Shown: positions 58,776 through 64,000 of the stretch, one piece after another
Layout of the letters: each line of letters opens with the position of its first letter
Position numbering within the stretch: position 1 is the first letter of the stretch
Source of the DNA: Mesorhizobium sp.
GTDB taxonomy: Bacteria > Pseudomonadota > Alphaproteobacteria > Rhizobiales > Rhizobiaceae
DNA length: 64,000 bases
Direction of reading: 5' to 3'
Assembly: GCF_023954305.1 (NCBI RefSeq)
Contig: NZ_JAMLIG010000001.1
Coordinates: 1,116,001-1,180,000 of the forward strand
Notes under the pieces: model-generated
Told to the model about the DNA's origin: nothing
Seen by the model: the letters and a program-made list of their open reading frames with translations, nothing else
Database searches by the model: none
Program-made: the position numbers and the translations under genes

Positions 58776-59312
58776 CTAGGGCGCCGGGTGCGCGTCCACC
58801 AGCACCGCGGCAAGCAGGCAGGGCTTGTCGCTGGTGTTCTTCCAGGCGTGGTTGGTGCCGCGCTGGACGATGCAGTCGCCCGCCTTCAAGAGCACTTCGC
58901 CTTCCTCCATGATCATCCACATCTCGCCGGAAATGACGACGAGATAGTCGACCGAATTGGTCTTGTGCATGGTCGGGTGCTTGGCCCGGTCCTCGTCCGA
59001 CGGCTTGTTGCCGGATCCGAGCTGCGCGAAGGTTGCCTCGGTGTCGATGGCCGACTTGCTCTCCGGCGGAATCTCGACCACGCGGAAGATCGTGCCGTTG
59101 GGCGTCGGGTCGTGCTGCAGCGGACGCAGCGACTGGTCGCTCTCGCCCATGTTGTTGACCGGCATCTCGCCGGTCACCCAGATTTCGGTCACCCCTGCGC
59201 CCGGCCAGCCTTTCAGCGGCACGGCGTTCGGCACAAAGTCGTCATAGGTGACGATCGCCTTGCCGTCCTTGTTATGGCCGGTGACGTAGCGCTTGATCCT
59301 GCTGATCGACAT
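58776..59312 (-). CDS. Cupin domain-containing protein
   Basis: 178-aa protein with one C-terminal cupin: HPTMHKTNSVDYLVVISGEMWMIMEEGEVLLKAGD then VQRGTNHAWKNTS, in which H, E/D and H metal ligands are visible. The N-terminal part (TEIWVTGEMPVNNM) is conserved in small cupins that occur beside FAH-family hydrolases. It could be a ring-cleavage-type dioxygenase or an isomerase; I cannot choose. It is 12 bases after the FAH gene. Confidence 0.82.
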   Translation of the reverse strand: MSISRIKRYVTGHNKDGKAIVTYDDFVPNAVPLKGWPGAGVTEIWVTGEMPVNNMGESDQSLRPLQHDPTPNGTIFRVVEIPPESKSAIDTEATFAQLGSGNKPSDEDRAKHPTMHKTNSVDYLVVISGEMWMIMEEGEVLLKAGDCIVQRGTNHAWKNTSDKPCLLAAVLVDAHPAP

Positions 59313-59324
59313 CGTCTCCTCCCC

Positions 59325-60311
59325 TTAGTTCGACCGGGTCAGCACGCGGTTGCGAAGGATGCCGATGCCCTCGACCTCCAGTTCGACCACGTCGCCGTGC
59401 TTCAGGAACTTCATATGCTCGAGGCCGCAGCCGTTGCCGACCGTGCCGGAGCCGAAGAACTCGCCCGGATAGATCGTCTCCGCCTGCGACACGTGCGCGA
59501 TCAGGTCCTCGAACTTCCAGTGCATCGACGACGAGTTGCCGCGGCCCCACTCCTCGCCGTTGACGCGCGCGATCATGGTGAGCTTGTAGGGATCCTTCAT
59601 CTCGTCGGCGGTGACGAGGCAGGGTCCCATCGCATTGCCGAAGTCGAAGTCCTTGCCCTTGGCCGGACCGAGCTGCCCGCCCATCTCCTGCGTCTGGGCG
59701 TCGCGCGCCGAGAAGTCGTTGAAGATGGTGTAGCCATAGATGTAGTCGCGTGCCTTGTCGCGCGCGATGTCGACACCTTTCTTGCGCACGTAGAAGCCGA
59801 ACTCCAGCTCGAAATCCATCAGCTTCGAATAGCTCGGCCACAGCACGTCCTGGTCGGTGCCGATCACCGAGAAGCGGTTGGCCTTGTAGTAGATCGGCTG
59901 CTCGTAGAAGGTCTTGGGGATCGACAGCACGCCGGTGCGCTCGAATTCCTTCATCGTCGCCTCGGGATCCGGGGTCGCGTTGGCGCGCACGCGACGGGCA
60001 GCGTCGAAGGCCTGCTTGAGGTGGGTCTCGAAGCAGAGGCAGTCGCGCATCTGGACCGGCACCGGCACCGGCGCGAGCAGCCGCACGTCTTTGCGCGCGA
60101 AGGCGCCCTTGCGCCCCTTCTTCACGGTCTCGTAGGCCCGATCGAGCGCGGCGTCGCCGGCCTCGATCATCGCCTGCACGGAGGCGAAAGCCGAATAGCT
60201 CTTGCCGAAGGCCTCCTTGTGCGCCTCCGCCAGGTCAACGATCTTGCGGTCGCCGTCAACGAAGGCGCCGGCGCGCGGCTTGCCCTTCCGTTCATAGGTT
60301 ACGAGCTTCAT
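59325..60311 (-). CDS. Fumarylacetoacetate hydrolase family protein
   Basis: 328-aa FAH-fold enzyme. The metal-binding residues are in LMDFELEFGFYVRKKG (E..E pattern) and TIFNDFSARDAQTQEM, with GPAKGKDFDFGNAMGPCLVT and GTVGNGCGLEH downstream. It cleaves a C-C bond in a diketo acid or decarboxylates or hydrates a related acid, as at the end of homogentisate/gentisate-type routes. The ATG at 60311 has GGGAGGAG 6 bases upstream. It follows the TetR gene by 40 bases. Confidence 0.87.
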   Translation of the reverse strand: MKLVTYERKGKPRAGAFVDGDRKIVDLAEAHKEAFGKSYSAFASVQAMIEAGDAALDRAYETVKKGRKGAFARKDVRLLAPVPVPVQMRDCLCFETHLKQAFDAARRVRANATPDPEATMKEFERTGVLSIPKTFYEQPIYYKANRFSVIGTDQDVLWPSYSKLMDFELEFGFYVRKKGVDIARDKARDYIYGYTIFNDFSARDAQTQEMGGQLGPAKGKDFDFGNAMGPCLVTADEMKDPYKLTMIARVNGEEWGRGNSSSMHWKFEDLIAHVSQAETIYPGEFFGSGTVGNGCGLEHMKFLKHGDVVELEVEGIGILRNRVLTRSN

Positions 60312-60351
60312 TGGTCTCCTCCCGTTGAGCCTTTTCTGTACGGCCGCGCCG

Positions 60352-61059
60352 TCATTCTTTCTTCGGCACCCGGCCATGGAGCAGCGCCGCCTTCATCAGC
60401 GCCACCAGATGGGTCGAGGTGGTCATCTCGTCCTCCGGATCGCAGCGCCCGGCGGAGAGACGGCTGATGCGTCCGGTATCGGCCATCGTGTAGACCATCA
60501 CGCCCAGCATCGCCTGGTAGCCCCAGTGGATCTCCTCGACCGTGCGGTCGGGCATCGCCTTGTGCAACGCTTCGGTCACCCTGTAGGCGACGGGGTCGAA
60601 GAACTCCTGGATGACCTTGCGCTGGTGCGATTTCGGGTCCGCCACCTCGCGCGCCAGGATCCGGGCATAGCTCGAGTTCTTCTCGGTACTGCGCATGTGC
60701 AGGTTGGGAACCAGAACCGCCTTGACGATCATCTCGACCTTGCGCTCCTGGTCGGGCTCCATCTCCGCCAGGCGAAGGCCGGCCAGGCGCTGGTCGATGA
60801 TCATCGGCGCGCGCATCTCGAAGATGGCGCGATAGAGACCTTCCTTGCTGCCGTAGTGATAGTTGATCAGCGCGACTGGCACGTCCGCCCGGAGCGCGAT
60901 CTGGCGGACCGAAACGCCGTCGAAACCGTGATCGGCGAACTCCGCCTCGGCCGCCATGAGGATTCGGCTCCGCGTCGCGGCGGCATTGCGATGGACCGTC
61001 TCCGCCCCTCCAACCCTATGATCCGGCTCGGTTTTAGCTGTTCGTGCCATCTTCGTCAT
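60352..61059 (-). CDS. TetR-family transcriptional regulator
   Basis: 235-aa regulator. The N-terminal HTH reads RILMAAEAEFADHGFDGVSVRQIALRADVPVALINYHYGSKEGLYRAIFE in overlapping family blocks. The C-terminal ligand domain is of the CECR/TetR_C type, with YQAMLGVMVYTMADTGR. The start is ATG 61059 or 61050. It is divergent from the TRAP transporter operon and first in the leftward FAH-cupin-ligase group, so it probably controls both. Confidence 0.88.
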   Translation of the reverse strand: MTKMARTAKTEPDHRVGGAETVHRNAAATRSRILMAAEAEFADHGFDGVSVRQIALRADVPVALINYHYGSKEGLYRAIFEMRAPMIIDQRLAGLRLAEMEPDQERKVEMIVKAVLVPNLHMRSTEKNSSYARILAREVADPKSHQRKVIQEFFDPVAYRVTEALHKAMPDRTVEEIHWGYQAMLGVMVYTMADTGRISRLSAGRCDPEDEMTTSTHLVALMKAALLHGRVPKKE

Positions 61060-61101
61060 CGGCCATGGCGGACCCCACGTTTCTCCCCCGCCGGTGTCGA
61101 A

Positions 61102-61138
61102 TTGAACGGCATATCAAAGTTCTTGTCAACTTGTTCAA
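61102..61138. promoter_or_regulatory. Candidate TetR operator region in the TetR/TRAP gap
   Basis: The AT-rich divergent gap contains TTGAAC (61102-61107) paired with GTTCAA (61133-61138). Inside it is an imperfect dyad, CAAAGTT-CTTGT-CAACTTG (61115-61133). These are plausible TetR-family sites; no promoter elements with good spacing were found. Confidence 0.35.
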
Positions 61139-61205
61139 ATATGCTACCGTTCCCTCAACGACGGGTTCGGCAGGGAGAGCCGCCGTCTGAACAGGGAGGA
61201 AGTGC

Positions 61206-62279
61206 ATGTATCGCAAAGCATTGCTGGGCGGCGCGGCCGCCATTGCCGTCGCGCTCGGCTCGACGCCGGCGCTGTCGCAGGAAACGCTGAATCTGATCAT
61301 CGCGGCAGGTCATCCCGAGGTGTTCCTGTGGGTGAAACACCTCAAGGAAACATTCGTACCCACGGTCGACGCCGAACTCGCCAAGACCGGAAAGGTCAAG
61401 ATCAACTGGACCCAGGGCTATGGCGGCACAATCGTCAAGCTCGGTTCGGAAGTCGACGCCTTCCAGCAGGGCATCATCGACGTCGGCCAGATGAGCGGCG
61501 TCTTCAATCCGGCCACGATGGGTCTTCTCAACCTGACCTATGCCATGCCCTTCGGCCCGCCCGACGCACGCGGCGTCACCGCCGCCGTCGAGAAGGCGCT
61601 GACAGAGACAGAGGGTGCGCTGGCGAAGCTCGAGGAGGCAACCGGCGTCGTCTACATAGGAGGCGGCATTGCCATCGACGACTACAACATCGCCTCGACC
61701 AAGGAACTGTCGAAGATCGCCGACATGAACGGCGTCAAGATCGGCGGCGCGGGCCCCAATCTCGCCTGGCTCGCCGGCACCGGGGCTGTCGGCGTGCAGG
61801 GCAGCTACGTCTCGTTCTACAACGACATCAAGACCGGCGTGTACGACGGCAATATCGGCTGGATGACCGCAAACGTGCCGGCCAAGCTCTACGAGGTCGC
61901 GCCGAACTGGAACCAGACCCATTTCGGCGCGATGTATATCGGCGGCATGGGCGTTTCGAAGCCGATCTGGGACACGTTCTCCGACGAGACCAAGGCGGCG
62001 TTCAAGACGGCGGCCGCGACCTATACCAAGGCTTACTTCGACGAGCAGGAGGCGCGCTACGAGGCGGCCAAGAAGACGCTGGTCGATGCCGGCGGCAAGA
62101 TCGTCGAGTTCGATCCAGCCGAGCGGTCGGCCTGGATCAAGGCTTTGCCGAACCCGACCGCGGCCTGGGCAAAGGCGGCCGAGGCCCGCGGCGAGCCGGC
62201 CAAGAAGGTGCTCGAAGCCTATCGCGACAATCTGAAGGCGTCCGGCTTCAGCTTCGAACGCGACTACTTGGCGGAGTGA
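61206..62279 (+). CDS. TRAP transporter solute-binding protein (DctP type)
   Basis: 357-aa secreted protein with a signal peptide (about 1-25, cleaved near ALS-QETL). The mature region fits the DctP family: NLIIAAGHPEVFLWVKHL, QQGIIDVGQMSGVFNP and the substrate-strand GVKIGGAGPNLAWLAGTGA in the position of the family's carboxylate-binding arginine segment. GGGAGGAAG precedes the ATG. It captures a carboxylate ligand for the DctQM permease. The substrate probably feeds the divergent acyl-CoA ligase/FAH genes. Confidence 0.9.
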   Translation: MYRKALLGGAAAIAVALGSTPALSQETLNLIIAAGHPEVFLWVKHLKETFVPTVDAELAKTGKVKINWTQGYGGTIVKLGSEVDAFQQGIIDVGQMSGVFNPATMGLLNLTYAMPFGPPDARGVTAAVEKALTETEGALAKLEEATGVVYIGGGIAIDDYNIASTKELSKIADMNGVKIGGAGPNLAWLAGTGAVGVQGSYVSFYNDIKTGVYDGNIGWMTANVPAKLYEVAPNWNQTHFGAMYIGGMGVSKPIWDTFSDETKAAFKTAAATYTKAYFDEQEARYEAAKKTLVDAGGKIVEFDPAERSAWIKALPNPTAAWAKAAEARGEPAKKVLEAYRDNLKASGFSFERDYLAE

Positions 62280-62286
62280 TCCTCCC

Positions 62287-62338
62287 GCCCGGCTCCGGCC
62301 GGGCAAGCGGATCCCCTTCGTCTGGCGAAGGGGATCCG
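62287..62338 (+). promoter_or_regulatory. Two intercistronic hairpins between dctP- and dctQ-type genes
   Basis: The first is GCCCGG...CCGGGC near 62287. The second is CGGATCCCCTTCG, loop TCTGG, CGAAGGGGATCCG (62308-62338), a perfect 13-bp stem. There is no T tract. Placement after the binding-protein gene suggests a differential mRNA-stability or attenuation element. Confidence 0.8.
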
Positions 62339-62375
62339 ACACTCCCGATGAAGAAGACGCACAGGAGGTAACGCC

Positions 62376-62936
62376 ATGGCGGGCGAGACCGCGATTCCCG
62401 TTGACGGCGAGACGCCGCCCGCAGCACCCGGCGGCCCCTTCGCGCGGGTCATCGGCGTCATGAACGCGCTCGGCACGGTCTGGATCATCCTGTTGATGGT
62501 GCTCATCAATGCCGACATCTTCGGCCGCAGCTTCCTGTCCAGCCCGATCGCCGGCGTGCCTGAGCTCGTCTCCTTCTCGATCGTCGGCATCGTCTTCCTG
62601 CAGCTCGCCCATACGCTGCGGTCCGGCGCGATGACGCGCTCCGACGTGCTGCTCGGCGTCCTCGATCGTCACGCGCCGCGCGCCCGCTTCGCATTGCTGG
62701 CGGCCTTCCATCTCGTTGGCGGGGCACTGATGCTGATGATCGCATGGAAATACTGGCCGAGCGTCGTTGCCGCCTGGCAGCACCCGGAGAGGAACTTCAT
62801 GGGCAATCCGGGATTCTTCACCATCCCGCAATGGCCGTTGTTTATCCTCGTGTTCCTCGGCATCGCCGCAACTGCGATCCAGTTCATGCTGATGGCCTGG
62901 CACAACCTCCGTTCCACGCGGGAAGCCGCGCGATGA
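62376..62936 (+). CDS. TRAP transporter small permease (DctQ type)
   Basis: 186-aa membrane protein with four helices. The family pattern N.LGTVWIILLMVLINADIFGRSF, then GVPELVSFSIVGIVFLQLAHTLR and GAMTRSDVLL, is present. It forms the permease with the large subunit encoded next, overlapping it by 4 bases. Confidence 0.88.
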   Translation: MAGETAIPVDGETPPAAPGGPFARVIGVMNALGTVWIILLMVLINADIFGRSFLSSPIAGVPELVSFSIVGIVFLQLAHTLRSGAMTRSDVLLGVLDRHAPRARFALLAAFHLVGGALMLMIAWKYWPSVVAAWQHPERNFMGNPGFFTIPQWPLFILVFLGIAATAIQFMLMAWHNLRSTREAAR

Positions 62937-64000
62937 GCGGCGTCGGCATCGCCTTCCTCTCCATCGCGGCCATGCTGGTCCTGATCTATTGCGGCATGCA
63001 CGTCGCCATTGCGCTGATCCTGCTGTCGTTCTGCGGCGTCTGGGTGCTGCGCGGCAATTTCGACATCGCCTCGAACATGCTGGTGATCGCCTTCAAGGAT
63101 TCCATCAGCGACTATCTGTTCGGCGTGGTCCCGCTCTTCGTGCTGATGGGCCTTTTGGTCGCCGTCGCCGGAATAGGGCGCGACACGTTCGAGGTCGCCG
63201 CGCAGCTGTTCCGTCGCGTTCTCGGCGGCCTCGGCATCGCAACCGTCGCCGCCAACGCCGTCTTCGCCGCGATTACCGGCATTTCCATCGCCTCGGCCGC
63301 GGTCTTCACCAAGGTCGCCGTGCCGGAGATGATGCGCCACGGCTACACCCCGCGTTTCTCGGTCGGCGTGGTCGCAGGTTCCTCCGTGCTCGGCATGCTG
63401 ATCCCGCCAAGCCTGCTCTTCATCCTTTACGGCGTGCTCACCGAACAATCCGTCGGCTCGCTGTTCATCGCCGGCGTCATCCCGGGCATCCTGCTCTCCC
63501 TCGTCTACTGCATCGGCATCGTCTCGATGGGGCGCTGGTGGCCGTCCTTCATCGGCGGGCGCAAGGCAGACAGCTACGATACGGCGAACGACATGAGCGT
63601 GGCCGAGATGGCCAACAAGCTCGCGCCGATCGTCATCCTGATCGGTCTCGTGCTCGGCGGCATCTACGGCGGCTTTTTCACCCCGACCGAGGCGGGCGCA
63701 GCCGGCGCACTCGGAGCGCTGGTCATCTCCCTCGCCAAGCGGCGGCTGACCTGGGCGAGCTTCTGGCAGGTTTTGGTGCAGACCGGGCATACCACGTCCT
63801 CGATCTGCTTTCTCATCGTCGGCGCCAGCCTCTACTCGCGCATGCTCGCCATGTCCGGCATGCCCGGCTGGCTAGGTACCGGCGTCGTCGAGTCCGGCCT
63901 GGGCGTCACCGGCATCGTCCTTGCCCTCCTCCTCGTCGTCATCGCGCTCGGCACCATTCTCGACTCCGCCTCGATCATGCTTCTGACCCTGCCGATCGCG
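62933..64000 (+). CDS. TRAP transporter large permease (DctM type), 3'-truncated by the window edge
   Basis: The frame is open from ATG 62933 to the last base (356 codons, no stop), so the C terminus lies outside. It shows DctM features: many helices, FGVVPLFVLMGLLVAVAGIGRDTFEVA, GGLGIATVAANAVFAAITGISIASAAVF, GSSVLGMLIPPSLLFILYGVLTEQSVG and FFTPTEAGAAGALGALV. It forms the Na+-driven substrate channel. The start overlaps the dctQ-type stop (ATGA). Confidence 0.92.
   Translation, partial: MSGVGIAFLSIAAMLVLIYCGMHVAIALILLSFCGVWVLRGNFDIASNMLVIAFKDSISDYLFGVVPLFVLMGLLVAVAGIGRDTFEVAAQLFRRVLGGLGIATVAANAVFAAITGISIASAAVFTKVAVPEMMRHGYTPRFSVGVVAGSSVLGMLIPPSLLFILYGVLTEQSVGSLFIAGVIPGILLSLVYCIGIVSMGRWWPSFIGGRKADSYDTANDMSVAEMANKLAPIVILIGLVLGGIYGGFFTPTEAGAAGALGALVISLAKRRLTWASFWQVLVQTGHTTSSICFLIVGASLYSRMLAMSGMPGWLGTGVVESGLGVTGIVLALLLVVIALGTILDSASIMLLTLPIA

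Noticed and set aside
1..64000. CRISPR arrays, tRNA/rRNA genes, transposases, prophage or integrase
   Set aside because: I looked for regular spaced repeats, cloverleaf or rRNA signatures and transposase or integrase motifs and saw none; a dedicated tRNA scan was not possible.

Overview
The window is a GC-rich alphaproteobacterial chromosome segment. Gene content (fixNOQP/fixGHIS with an FnrN-type regulator, the non-phosphorylative L-arabinose route, many sugar ABC and TRAP transporters) and codon use suggest Hyphomicrobiales (Rhizobiales), probably a Mesorhizobium or other Phyllobacteriaceae relative. This taxonomic call is inferred from gene content only. I saw no rRNA, tRNA, CRISPR array, transposase or prophage.

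Layout. 1-2365: end of an SRPBCC protein, the GTPase engB and an MFS transporter. 2536-9761: a sugar-acid/sugar block with a GntR regulator divergent from an altronate-dehydratase-family enzyme (UxaA), then a binding protein, double ATPase and two permeases. It ends in a decayed 3' remnant of a second uxaA-like gene. 9768-12330: a low-GC small gene and a UvrD-type helicase. 12375-25778: the microaerobic respiration island with hemN, fnrN, a DUF2239 gene, a GIY-YIG gene, hemerythrin, ccoNOQP, an inserted antisense Na+/alanine symporter and ccoGHIS. Three FNR boxes (TTGAY-N4-ATCAA) stand before fnrN/hemN, ccoN/hemerythrin and ccoG. 25779-27001: repeat-rich DNA around one small hypothetical gene. 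27002-37656: L-arabinose (or D-galactose-like) oxidation genes divergent from a YtfQRT-YjfF-type transporter and a FadR-type regulator.

37676-41891 is the most unusual stretch. It is a two-gene operon encoding a trypsin-like protease fused to a DNA/RNA non-specific endonuclease, and a papain-like protease with a degenerate alpha/beta-hydrolase-like region. All protease and nuclease catalytic residues look intact. I read it as a candidate biological-conflict or self-destruction effector pair; that function is inference.

42107-57113: a small ORF, a Gfo/Idh oxidoreductase and a HutC-type GntR regulator, which is divergent from an SsuD-like flavin monooxygenase and its flavin reductase. Then comes a pectin/rhamnogalacturonan-oligosaccharide operon under a LacI regulator: GH105 hydrolase, KduI, an unrecognised 835-aa putative carbohydrate-active protein and a complete ABC transporter, followed by a convergent esterase. 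57223-64000: a TetR-controlled set (FAH-family hydrolase, cupin, AMP-dependent acyl-CoA synthetase) divergent from a TRAP transporter whose large subunit runs off the window end.

Overall this is a soil or plant-associated heterotroph's accessory catabolic region: several uptake systems, each next to its own regulator and catabolic enzymes, around a high-affinity cbb3 oxidase island.
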